Of a DNA stretch of 64,000 nucleotides, positions 42,446 to 50,060 are shown piece after piece. Position 1 is the stretch's first letter. Every line of letters begins with the position of its first letter. Source of the stretch: Klebsiella michiganensis (GTDB lineage Bacteria > Pseudomonadota > Gammaproteobacteria > Enterobacterales > Enterobacteriaceae). The position numbers and the translations under genes were made by a program. The notes beneath the pieces are model-generated. The model was not told where the DNA came from. It saw only the letters and a program-made list of their open reading frames with translations, and searched no databases. Location of the stretch: positions 4,898,001 through 4,962,000 of the forward strand of contig CP011077.1 in the NCBI GenBank assembly GCA_000963575.1. The letters run 5' to 3'.

Positions 42446-43204
42446 ATGGCAACGCATTTTGCAAGATGGGCTCTGAACCCTCCCAACCTCACCTCACCCC
42501 GGCTGAGCGACGAAGTCCTTAACGCTGCCAGCCTGATGCCAGAACATCGCCGCACGCGCTATCTCGCGTCGCGTACGCTGGTCGCAGAGATGATGTTTAT
42601 GCTTTACGGCACCCAACGCCTGCCGCAAATCATTACTTCTACCGCAGGACGCCCACGCTTTGCCGACGCGGCGCTGCCTGATTTTAGTATCGCCTATGCC
42701 GGTAACATGGTGGGCGTGCTGCTGGCGACTGAAGGCCGCTGCGGGCTGGACATGGAGCTCCGCCGCAGTTTCCAGGCACCCTCCCCGGTTGTGCCGCCGT
42801 CTCAGTCCAGCAGCAGCGAAATCACCTGGATCAACAACCAAAACGATCCTAATGAAGCCCGCACCCAGTTGCACACCCTGCGCCGTAGCATCCTGAAACT
42901 GACCGACAACCCCCAGACCAGCCTGAGCACGCTACAATTATTGCCGGGCTCAGGTCGCCTACGCGTCATAAACGAGCCGCATATTGAAGCTATCAGCGAT
43001 GCGGAAGACATCCTTATCTGGGGCTGTACCGTTGCGCCAGGCGTAGAGCGCCTGAAGCTGTGGGAATTCGATGGCCAGCAGGGCTGGAACGCTCTGCCGG
43101 ATGCCGAAGCCCGAAGCCGAAGCGCTCAGGCGCGCATCATCCGCCTGACGGGTATATCATCAGAGATAGCCACGCCGCATAACACATTTTCCCGAACGTC
43201 CTGA
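42446..43204 (+). CDS. yieE: 4'-phosphopantetheinyl transferase-family protein YieE
   Basis: A 252-residue member of the Sfp-type transferase superfamily, close to E. coli YieE (249). The start MATHFAR is the conserved one, with GGAG upstream; the frame begins eight codons earlier. Landmarks are RTRYLASRTLVAEMMFMLYG, the substrate-binding TAGRPRF, and the metal-binding GLDMELRR near residue 96; the second acidic motif is altered to NDPNEARTQLHTLRRSILKLT. Its carrier-protein substrate is not known. chrR follows 17 bp later, as in E. coli. Confidence 0.9.
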   Translation: MATHFARWALNPPNLTSPRLSDEVLNAASLMPEHRRTRYLASRTLVAEMMFMLYGTQRLPQIITSTAGRPRFADAALPDFSIAYAGNMVGVLLATEGRCGLDMELRRSFQAPSPVVPPSQSSSSEITWINNQNDPNEARTQLHTLRRSILKLTDNPQTSLSTLQLLPGSGRLRVINEPHIEAISDAEDILIWGCTVAPGVERLKLWEFDGQQGWNALPDAEARSRSAQARIIRLTGISSEIATPHNTFSRTS

Positions 43205-43221
43205 CACTTAAAGGAGTACCA

Positions 43222-43788
43222 ATGTCTGATTCGTTGAAGATAGTGACTTTACTGGGGAGCCTGCGTAAGGGTTCATTTAACGCGATGGTCGCCCGTACGC
43301 TGCCGAACATCGCTCCGGCAGGCATGCAGATAGACGCCCTGCCATCCATCGGCGATATCCCGCTGTACGATGCAGACATCCAGCAGGAAGAAGGTTTCCC
43401 CCAGAGCGTGGAAGCCATTGCCGAGCAAATCCGCCAGGCTGATGGCGTGGTGATTGTGACGCCTGAATATAACTATTCCGTGCCGGGTGGCCTGAAAAAT
43501 GCCATCGACTGGCTTTCTCGTCTGCCTGAACAGCCGCTCGCCGGCAAGCCAGTGCTGATTCAAACCAGCTCCATGGGCGCTATCGGCGGTGCACGCTGCC
43601 AGTATCACCTGCGCCAGATCCTCGTATTCCTGGATGCGATGGTGATGAACAAGCCTGAGTTTATGGGCGGCGTGATTCAGAACAAAGTTGACCCGCAGAG
43701 CGGCGAAGTGGTCGATCAAAGCACGCTCGACCATCTGACCGGGCAGCTCACCGCCTTTGGCGATTACATCAAGCGCGTCAAAGCCTGA
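43222..43788 (+). CDS. chrR: NADPH-dependent FMN reductase / quinone reductase ChrR (YieF)
   Basis: A 188-residue flavodoxin-like enzyme, same length as E. coli ChrR, that reduces quinones and chromate by two electrons. FMN-binding motifs are LLGSLRKGSFN near 10 and TPEYNYSVPGGLKNAIDWLSR near 80. AAAGGAG precedes the ATG. It is cotranscribed with yieE and convergent with adeP across a 209-bp spacer full of hairpins. Confidence 0.95.
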   Translation: MSDSLKIVTLLGSLRKGSFNAMVARTLPNIAPAGMQIDALPSIGDIPLYDADIQQEEGFPQSVEAIAEQIRQADGVVIVTPEYNYSVPGGLKNAIDWLSRLPEQPLAGKPVLIQTSSMGAIGGARCQYHLRQILVFLDAMVMNKPEFMGGVIQNKVDPQSGEVVDQSTLDHLTGQLTAFGDYIKRVKA

Positions 43789-43805
43789 GTCCAGGCCAAA
43801 AAAAA

Positions 43806-43825
43806 CGCCAGTCATTCGACTGGCG
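43806..43825 (-). terminator. Terminator hairpin of adeP (copy 1 of a duplicated palindrome)
   Basis: CGCCAGTC-ATTC-GACTGGCG, with an A-run on its left (43797-43805) that reads as a U-run on the minus strand, so it ends adeP transcription. An exact copy is at 43956-43975. Confidence 0.75.
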
Positions 43826-43914
43826 CGAGGCTTACTTGCAGAATTCATTGTCTTTAAAAGACTGAACCCGGGTCTAACAAACACAATGAATTGTGTTCTC
43901 TGGTTTGCCCCAAA

Positions 43915-43939
43915 CAGCCGAAAATCACGTTTTCGGCTG
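43915..43939. terminator. Hairpin in the chrR/adeP convergent spacer
   Basis: CAGCCGAAAA-TCACG-TTTTCGGCTG, a perfect 10-bp stem followed by TTTGTC on the plus strand; it can end chrR transcription. Confidence 0.65.
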
Positions 43940-43955
43940 TTTGTCATCGATATAC

Positions 43956-43983
43956 CGCCAGTCATTCGACTGGCGTTGTTGTT
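43956..43983 (+). terminator. Terminator hairpin facing chrR (copy 2 of the duplicated palindrome)
   Basis: CGCCAGTC-ATTC-GACTGGCG followed on the plus strand by TTGTTGTTTTT. It is the exact twin of the hairpin at 43806. Confidence 0.72.
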
Positions 43984-43997
43984 TTTAGCGTCTGGCT

Positions 43998-45329
43998 TTA
44001 GTCAACAAACACAATTTTGAGCACAAACAGCAGCGCCACGATGAGGACGCACGGGCTCAGTTCGCGCCAGCGGCCAGTCCCAAGCTTCATGATGCAGTAG
44101 GAAATAAAGCCCAGCGCGATGCCTTCGGTAATGGAGAAGCTGAACGGCATCATCACGGCGGTGATAAACGCCGGTACCGCTTCGGTGAGGTCATCCCACT
44201 TCACGCGAGCCAGGCTTGAGGTCATCAGCACGCCAACGTAAATCAGCGCCCCTGCGGCCGCGTATGCCGGCACCATGCCCGCCAGCGGCGACAGGAATAT
44301 AACCAGCAGGAACAGCAGACCAACCACGATAGCCGTCAGGCCGGTGCGGCCCCCGACGGAAACACCGGAAGAGCTTTCGATGTAGGCGGTAACCGAAGAA
44401 GTACCGAAGAACGAGCCGGTCACGGAAGAGATACTGTCCACGAACAGCGCCTGCTTCATGCGCGGGAATTTGCCCTTTTCGTCGGTTAACCCGGCTTTAT
44501 CCGTCACGCCAATCAGGGTGCCGGAGGAGTCAAACAGGTTCACCAGCATGAAGGAGAAAATCACGCCTGCGAGACCCAGATTTAGCGAACCGGCTAAATC
44601 CACCTGCCCGACAACGCTGCTCACGCTCGGTGGCGCAGAGACGATACCGTGATACTGCACGTCGCCCAGCAGCCAGCCCAGCAGCGTGGTCACCACGATA
44701 GAAACCAGCACCGCCGCGTGAATATTACGAGAAGCGAGAATCGCAATGATAAAGAAGCCCAGCGCCCCCAGCAGTACGCTGTGGGAGGTCAGGTTCCCGA
44801 TGCTAACCAGCGTCTCTTTATTGGCTACGATGATCCCGGCATTTTTCAGCCCCATCATGCCGATAAACAGGCCGATACCGCTGGTGATGCCGACGCGCAG
44901 ACCAAGCGGGATATTCGCTATCATCCAGTAGCGAACGCGGAAAATGGTCAGCAGCAGCAGGCCCACTGCGCCCCAGAAAATAGCGCCCATGCCGACTTGC
45001 CAGGACAAGCCCATCGCGCCAACAACCACGAAGGCGAAGAAGGCGTTCAGACCCATCGCCGGCGCCAGCGCCACCGGCAGATTGGCGAAAATCCCCATAA
45101 GAATGCTGCCAAAGGCGGCAATCAGGCAGGTCGTGACGAATACCGCCTGGGTATCCATCCCGGCAGCGCCGAGGATTTGTGGGTTAACAAAAACGATGTA
45201 CACCATCGTCAGGAAGGTGGTGAACCCGGCGATCACCTCGGTGCGGGCGTTAGTACCGTGTTCGCGTAATTTGAACGCGCGTTCGAGCAGCCCCGGGGTT
45301 GTTTCCGGAGTGGACTGTGGTTGGCTCAT
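43998..45329 (-). CDS. adeP: Adenine permease AdeP (YieG, NCS2/AzgA-like)
   Basis: A 443-residue inner-membrane proton symporter for adenine, matching E. coli AdeP. It has 14 predicted segments, with AzgA-family landmarks EVIAGFTTFLTMVYIVFVNP near 35, PAMGLNAFFAF near 90, and LFDSSGTLIGVTDKAGL near 265, SSVTAYIESSSGVSVGGRTG near 315. A PurR-box-like palindrome lies upstream at 45433, in line with purine control in E. coli. Confidence 0.94.
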   Translation of the reverse strand: MSQPQSTPETTPGLLERAFKLREHGTNARTEVIAGFTTFLTMVYIVFVNPQILGAAGMDTQAVFVTTCLIAAFGSILMGIFANLPVALAPAMGLNAFFAFVVVGAMGLSWQVGMGAIFWGAVGLLLLTIFRVRYWMIANIPLGLRVGITSGIGLFIGMMGLKNAGIIVANKETLVSIGNLTSHSVLLGALGFFIIAILASRNIHAAVLVSIVVTTLLGWLLGDVQYHGIVSAPPSVSSVVGQVDLAGSLNLGLAGVIFSFMLVNLFDSSGTLIGVTDKAGLTDEKGKFPRMKQALFVDSISSVTGSFFGTSSVTAYIESSSGVSVGGRTGLTAIVVGLLFLLVIFLSPLAGMVPAYAAAGALIYVGVLMTSSLARVKWDDLTEAVPAFITAVMMPFSFSITEGIALGFISYCIMKLGTGRWRELSPCVLIVALLFVLKIVFVD

Positions 45330-45432
45330 TATCGGTTTCCGAACTAAAAGAGGAAAAAATACGCCGCTATCCTATACCAAAATTGGCGGGGGATAACGCA
45401 AATCATCTACTTTTTTCGCTGAAATTACCGCA

Positions 45433-45448
45433 ACGGGATCGATTGCGT
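45433..45448. promoter_or_regulatory. Candidate PurR box between adeP and yieH
   Basis: Read on the minus strand ACGCAATCGATCCCGT, which fits the PurR consensus AnGCAAnCGnTTnCnT with one mismatch. It lies 104 bp before the adeP start. E. coli adeP is a PurR target. Confidence 0.6.
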
Positions 45449-45497
45449 TGCGCAAAAAGCATAGAGTAAACGTTAAACCTGAGAGAAAGGAAATGGC

Positions 45498-46163
45498 ATG
45501 TCCCGGATAGAAGCGGTGTTTTTTGACTGCGATGGAACGCTGGTCGACAGCGAGGTCATCTGCTCCAAAGCCTACGTACATATGTTTGCGCAATACGGCA
45601 TTCAACTTGCGCTGGATGATGTTTTCAAAACCTTCAAAGGCGTCAAACTCTACGAAATTATCGACACAATCAACGCTGAGTACGGCACCAGCCTGCCTAA
45701 GCTCGAACTGGAAGTTATTTACCGCGCCGAAGTTGCCCGCCTGTTTGACAGCGAACTTCAGGAAATCGCCGGGGCAAACACGCTACTGGCGCAAATCAAC
45801 AAGCCGATGTGCGTGGTGTCTAACGGCCCGGTGAGCAAAATGCAGCACTCTCTCGGAAAAACCGGGATGCTCGACTACTTCCCGGGTGCCCTGTACAGCG
45901 GGTACGACATTCAACGCTGGAAGCCGGATCCGGCCCTGATGTTCCACGCGGCGGAACAGATGAACATGGACGTAGAGCGCTGCATTCTGGTGGACGATTC
46001 TATGGCGGGAGCGCAGTCGGGGATTGCGGCCGGGATGGAGGTATTTTATTTCTGTGCCGATCCGCATAACAAACCAATCGATCACCCAAAGGTGACGACG
46101 TTTACCGATTTGGCAGAGTTGCCGGGCTTGTGGAAAGCGCGGGGCTGGGAAATTACGGCGTAG
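45498..46163 (+). CDS. yieH: 6-phosphogluconate phosphatase YieH (HAD)
   Basis: A 221-residue HAD hydrolase of the beta-phosphoglucomutase-like group, same length as E. coli YieH. Catalytic aspartates Asp9 and Asp11 sit in FFDCDGTLVDSE; motif II is VVSNGP near 113, motif III KPDPALMFHAA near 143, and motif IV VDDSMAGAQSG near 165. ATG 45498 is preceded by AAGGA. A single hairpin repeat follows its stop. In E. coli cbrB/cbrC come next; here the order breaks. Confidence 0.95.
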   Translation: MSRIEAVFFDCDGTLVDSEVICSKAYVHMFAQYGIQLALDDVFKTFKGVKLYEIIDTINAEYGTSLPKLELEVIYRAEVARLFDSELQEIAGANTLLAQINKPMCVVSNGPVSKMQHSLGKTGMLDYFPGALYSGYDIQRWKPDPALMFHAAEQMNMDVERCILVDDSMAGAQSGIAAGMEVFYFCADPHNKPIDHPKVTTFTDLAELPGLWKARGWEITA

Positions 46164-46169
46164 GGGTCG

Positions 46170-46197
46170 CCCCTCTCCCTTTTAGGGAGAGGGTGAG
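46170..46197. repeat. Single-hairpin member of the intergenic repeat family
   Basis: CCCCTCTCCCT-TTT-AGGGAGAGGGTGAG, seven bases after the yieH stop. It corresponds to one arm of the paired elements at 2737, 51393 and 55623 and may act as the yieH terminator. Confidence 0.7.
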
Positions 46198-46225
46198 AGT
46201 CAGCTGCCGGTGAGCGGCCAAAAAA

Positions 46226-46984
46226 CTAAAGGAACATCCCGCCGGACACTTCAATCCGCTGTGCGTTCATCCAGCCGGTCTCATCGCTGAGAATAGCCGC
46301 AATCGCATCGCCAATATCATCCGGCTGGCCTACACGCCCCAGCGCGGTTTGTGCCGCAATGGCCTTAGAAACATGCTCGTTGTCGCGCACAATCCCACCG
46401 CTAAAATCGGTGGCGATAGCGCCTGGCGCAATGATATTCACCGCAATCCCACGCGAGCCAAGCTCTTTGGCCTGATATTTGGTCAACACTTCCATCGCCC
46501 CTTTCATCGTGGCGTAGGCGGCTTTACCCGGCAGTGAGAAGCGGGTCAGGCCGGTGGAGACATTCAGAATGCGGCCGCCGTCTTTAATCAGCGGCAGCAG
46601 GCGCTGAGTCAGGAAAAATGGCCCTTTCAGATGAATATTCATAATCTCATCGAACTGCGCTTCGGTGGTCTCGGCAAACGACGCTTCAAGACCGATCCCT
46701 GCGTTGTTCAGTAAATAATCAAACCTATCTCTCTGCCAGACATTGCGCAGCGTTTCTTTCACCTGTTCAACAAATCCGGCAAAGGTTGATGAATCGCCGA
46801 CGTTAAGCTGAATTGCTGCAGCTTTCACGCCTTTTTGCTCAATTTCGCGTACCACATCTTCGGCTTCCTGACGCTGGCTATTATAGGTCAGCAGGATACC
46901 GATTCCGCGTGCGGCCAGCTTCAGCGCTGCGTTTTTCCCTAATCCGCGGCTGCCGCCGGTGACTAAAGCAATGCGTTGACTCAT
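46226..46984 (-). CDS. Short-chain dehydrogenase/reductase
   Basis: A 252-residue classical SDR of the 3-oxoacyl-ACP reductase type. The cofactor motif TGGSRGLGKNAA is at residues 9-20, NNAG near 93, and the catalytic Ser, Tyr and Lys in NVSTG, YATMK near 158. PG and IATDF follow. It is divergent from the LysR gene yhjC with 119 bp between starts, so it is a likely target. A GntR- or LysR-type dyad CAGCT-TATT-AGCTG is at 47022-47035. Substrate unknown. Confidence 0.9.
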   Translation of the reverse strand: MSQRIALVTGGSRGLGKNAALKLAARGIGILLTYNSQRQEAEDVVREIEQKGVKAAAIQLNVGDSSTFAGFVEQVKETLRNVWQRDRFDYLLNNAGIGLEASFAETTEAQFDEIMNIHLKGPFFLTQRLLPLIKDGGRILNVSTGLTRFSLPGKAAYATMKGAMEVLTKYQAKELGSRGIAVNIIAPGAIATDFSGGIVRDNEHVSKAIAAQTALGRVGQPDDIGDAIAAILSDETGWMNAQRIEVSGGMFL

Positions 46985-47021
46985 GATAAACCCCTTATTT
47001 GGCTGTCAGGTAATTGAGATA

Positions 47022-47035
47022 CAGCTTATTAGCTG
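47022..47035. promoter_or_regulatory. Dyad between the SDR and yhjC genes, candidate LysR site
   Basis: CAGCT-TATT-AGCTG inside ATACAGCTTATTAGCTGATAC, which roughly fits the LysR T-N11-A form. It lies midway between two divergent starts. Confidence 0.35.
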
Positions 47036-47103
47036 ATACAAAATCAATAAATACGGCCAGATGCGCCTCACTGTTTCATTGAAAGCAACAATGTGGTGAT
47101 AAG

Positions 47104-48003
47104 ATGGATAAAATACACGCAATGCAGCTTTTCGTGCGCGTTGCGGAGCTGGAGAGTTTTACCCGCGCCGCAGACACGCTGGGGCTGCCAAAGGGCAGCG
47201 TTTCGCGCCAGGTTCAGGCGCTGGAAACCTCGCTCGGTACGCGCCTGCTGCACCGCACCACTCGCCGGGTGCAGCTCACCCAGGACGGCATGGTCTATTA
47301 CGAGCGCTGCCGCGATCTGTTAACTAACCTCGATGAACTCGACGGTCTGTTCCAGACCGATCCCGCCAGCGTCAGTGGGCGAATCAGGGTCGATATGCCC
47401 GTTACGCTGGCTCGCGGCTTGATCATTCCGAAACTGCCTGGGTTCCTGCAACAGTACCCGGGCATAGAGCTAGAGCTTAGCAGCAGCGACAGAATGGTGG
47501 ATGTTGTCCGGGAAGGATTTGACTGCGTGGTGCGCGTGGGCCACCTCAAAGACTCGGGCCTGGTGGCCAGGCCGCTGGGGAAATTCACCATGATCAACTG
47601 CGCCAGTCCGGACTACCTGAGCCGCTTTGGCTATCCTGAAAGCCTGGACGATCTGGCTTCGCACGCGCTGGTGCATTACGCCCAAAACCTCGGTACTCGC
47701 CCGCAGGGCTTTGAAGTCTGGCTGGATAAAACAACGCAGTGGGTGAAAACCGGCGGCCTGATCACCGTCAACAGCACGGAAACCTACCAGGCCGCCTGCG
47801 CCGCCGGACTGGGTATTATCCAGGTCCCCCGCGTGGGCGTGAAAGCCCAGCTAAAGGAAGGCAGCCTTGTCGAAATTCTTCCTCAGTACCGCGCCGAACC
47901 GATGCCGATTTCGCTGCTTTATCCGCATCGTCGCAACCTCTCCCGGCGGGTACATTTGTTTATGGAATGGCTAAGCGGCGTACTCAAAGCCTATGTCGAT
48001 TAG
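47104..48003 (+). CDS. yhjC: LysR-family regulator YhjC
   Basis: A 299-residue regulator matching E. coli YhjC in length and most residues. The DNA-binding domain reads MDKIHAMQLFVRVAELESF, then LPKGSVSRQVQALE; the effector domain includes RVDMPVTLARGLIIPKLPGF and ends SRRVHLFMEWLSGVLK. It is divergent from an SDR gene not present beside yhjC in E. coli. It opens the yhj block. Confidence 0.9.
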   Translation: MDKIHAMQLFVRVAELESFTRAADTLGLPKGSVSRQVQALETSLGTRLLHRTTRRVQLTQDGMVYYERCRDLLTNLDELDGLFQTDPASVSGRIRVDMPVTLARGLIIPKLPGFLQQYPGIELELSSSDRMVDVVREGFDCVVRVGHLKDSGLVARPLGKFTMINCASPDYLSRFGYPESLDDLASHALVHYAQNLGTRPQGFEVWLDKTTQWVKTGGLITVNSTETYQAACAAGLGIIQVPRVGVKAQLKEGSLVEILPQYRAEPMPISLLYPHRRNLSRRVHLFMEWLSGVLKAYVD

Positions 48004-48058
48004 CGTTATGGCTATAATTTCCTTAAGATCCTGCCACAGCAAAAGGAAAATTGACCCG

Positions 48059-49117
48059 ATGACAACGCCGGATAACCGTGAAAAACGCCCTACCAACGAG
48101 CTCGAGTACGAGCCTGTTGTCGCTCTTGAGACTCAGCAGGAACAAGCTCAGAGCCAACCCGCGGAGAACGAACCGCTGGTGAAGCTTAAAACCAGCAATG
48201 CCGCAGTGAACAGCACCATTTCCGCTGTCAACAAAACGGTCAGGCAGCCGATAATTGCCCACCTGCTCCGCGCCGCCGAACGTTTTAATGACCGGCTGGG
48301 GAACCAGTTTGGCGCCGCCATTACCTACTTCTCGTTTTTGTCGCTGATCCCCATCATGATGGTGGCCTTCGCGGCAGGTGGCTATGTGCTTGCCTCCCAT
48401 CCAACGCTGCTCGAAGACATTTTTGCCAAAATCCTTGAGAACGTCAGCGACCCGACGCTTGCCGCCACGCTTAAAAACACCATCAATACCGCGGTTCAGC
48501 AGCGCACCACCGTTGGCCTGGTGGGGCTGCTGATTGCCCTCTACTCCGGTATTAACTGGATGGGCAACCTGCGTGAAGCGGTGCGTGCCCAGTCACGGGA
48601 TAAGTGGGAACGCAGCCCGCAGGATCAGGAAAAATTCTGGGTAAAATACCTGCGAGACTTTATTTCATTGATTGGCCTGCTGGTTGCGCTGATCGTGACG
48701 CTGTCGATCACCTCTATTTCCGGTTCAGCCCAGGCGCTACTGATAGGGTTGCTGCACCTTGGCGACATCGAGTGGCTCAAACCGGCCTGGCACATGGTGG
48801 GCCTGGCCATTTCGATTTTTGCCAACTACCTGTTGTTCTTCTGGATCTTCTGGCGTCTGCCGCGCCACCGCCCGCGCCGCAAGGCGCTCATTCGCGGCAC
48901 GCTGATTGCGGCTATCGGCTTTGAGGTGATTAAAATCATCATGACCTACAGCCTACCGAAGCTGGTCAGCTCGCCTTCCGGGGCTGCTTTTGGTTCGGTG
49001 CTGGGGCTGATGGCCTTCTTCTATTTCTTTGCCCGCCTGACGCTGTTCTGCGCGGCCTGGATTGCCACCGCAGAATACAAAGACGACCCGAGGATGCCCG
49101 GGAAAACGCATAAATAA
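48059..49117 (+). CDS. yhjD: Inner-membrane protein YhjD (YihY/BrkB family)
   Basis: A 352-residue membrane protein. The first 75 residues are hydrophilic and variable; the rest has six helices with family motifs AAITYFSFLSLIPIMMVAFA near 85, LVGLLIALYSGINWMGNLREA near 155 and GSVLGLMAFFYFFARLTLFCAAW near 315. ATG 48059 (MTTPDNREKRPT) matches the E. coli start; the frame runs back to 47993. E. coli YhjD has been linked to lipid A transport in suppressor studies. Two hairpins follow the stop at 49120-49173. Confidence 0.9.
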   Translation: MTTPDNREKRPTNELEYEPVVALETQQEQAQSQPAENEPLVKLKTSNAAVNSTISAVNKTVRQPIIAHLLRAAERFNDRLGNQFGAAITYFSFLSLIPIMMVAFAAGGYVLASHPTLLEDIFAKILENVSDPTLAATLKNTINTAVQQRTTVGLVGLLIALYSGINWMGNLREAVRAQSRDKWERSPQDQEKFWVKYLRDFISLIGLLVALIVTLSITSISGSAQALLIGLLHLGDIEWLKPAWHMVGLAISIFANYLLFFWIFWRLPRHRPRRKALIRGTLIAAIGFEVIKIIMTYSLPKLVSSPSGAAFGSVLGLMAFFYFFARLTLFCAAWIATAEYKDDPRMPGKTHK

Positions 49118-49146
49118 TCCTGTCATGATTTCCGGTCAGGATAGGT

Positions 49147-49173
49147 GGCCTGCCGACCTTCAGGTTAGCAGGC
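49147..49173 (+). terminator. Hairpin after yhjD
   Basis: GGCCTGC and GCAGGCC are perfect inverted copies with a 13-base loop. A weaker ATCCTG...CAGGAT pair lies just before it. There is no strong U-run. Confidence 0.45.
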
Positions 49174-49207
49174 CCACTTGTCTAAACCTCCGACCAGAGA
49201 CCATGCT

Positions 49208-49864
49208 ATGACAACAGCCTCCGCTCCCAAACTCCAGAAAACGGTTATTGACCCCAGCGTTCGCCTGCGCGAAACACACGTCGGTGAACAGTGTGAAATA
49301 CTCGCCAACAGCGTGCTGGAATACAGCACCCTGGGCGACTTCTCCTACCTCGGGGAACACTGCTGCGTGGCCGACAGCGAGATCGGCAAGTTCACCGCCA
49401 TTGCCAACCATGTCCGGCTGGGCGCCCCCAATCACCCGATGGATCGCCCCTCACAGCACCGCTTTACCTACTGCCCTGAGTACTACGCCACCGATGTTGG
49501 CCGGGATACCTCATTCTTTGCGCATCGCCGGGAGGACAGGGTGGTGATTGGTCACGACGTGTGGATTGGCCACGGCGTTATCGTCCTGCCCGGCGTCACC
49601 GTTGGGGACGGCGCTGTACTTGCCGCGGGCGCGGTGGTCAGCAAAGATGTGCCGCCGTATACCATCGTAGGCGGCGTGCCGGCGAAACCCATCCGCAACC
49701 GCTTCCCGCAGGAGGTCGTTGAAAGCCTGCGGCGCATTGCCTGGTGGGACTGGCCGCTGGAGAAGTTAATGACCCACCTGCCGGAATTTCAGTCCGGGGA
49801 GATAGCGAGTTTTTGCGCTCGCTGGGATCACCCCACTGACTCAGCAGATAAATCTAACTGGTAA
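49208..49864 (+). CDS. Hexapeptide-repeat acyltransferase, phosphonate-type (phn_thr) family
   Basis: A 218-residue left-handed beta-helix transferase. Imperfect hexapeptide turns run from KTVIDPSVRLRETHVGEQ to VVIGHDVWIGHGVIVLPG, with the catalytic-type loop GAPNHPMDRPSQHRFTYCPEYY near residue 80 and the end motif YTIVGGVPAKPIRNRFP. This resembles the hexapeptide family tied to phosphonate metabolism and Vat/Cat-like acetyltransferases. ATG 49208 is chosen; the frame opens at a TTG at 49178. It lies between yhjD and yhjE, which are neighbours in E. coli, so it is a lineage-specific insertion or retention. Substrate unknown; no phn genes are near. Confidence 0.85.
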   Translation: MTTASAPKLQKTVIDPSVRLRETHVGEQCEILANSVLEYSTLGDFSYLGEHCCVADSEIGKFTAIANHVRLGAPNHPMDRPSQHRFTYCPEYYATDVGRDTSFFAHRREDRVVIGHDVWIGHGVIVLPGVTVGDGAVLAAGAVVSKDVPPYTIVGGVPAKPIRNRFPQEVVESLRRIAWWDWPLEKLMTHLPEFQSGEIASFCARWDHPTDSADKSNW

Positions 49865-50060
49865 CTTTTATTTAACCTAAAACCAGTTTTATTCTCTATT
49901 TTGAAAATTTTGTGAAGCATTTCATAGAAGATTACGGTCAGGCTTAAAAATTATCCACTTAATGCGCGTTTTTTGAGCCATTTCGCCCGGCGCGGCGCGT
50001 TGAAATGCTTCTTTTGCTATGCGTAAATGGACTTTCGTTCGCCATAAATAAGAAAAATCT

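Noticed and set aside
49950..49970. DnaA box TTATCCACT upstream of yhjE
   Set aside because: A single one-mismatch 9-mer is expected by chance in 64 kb and has no partner.
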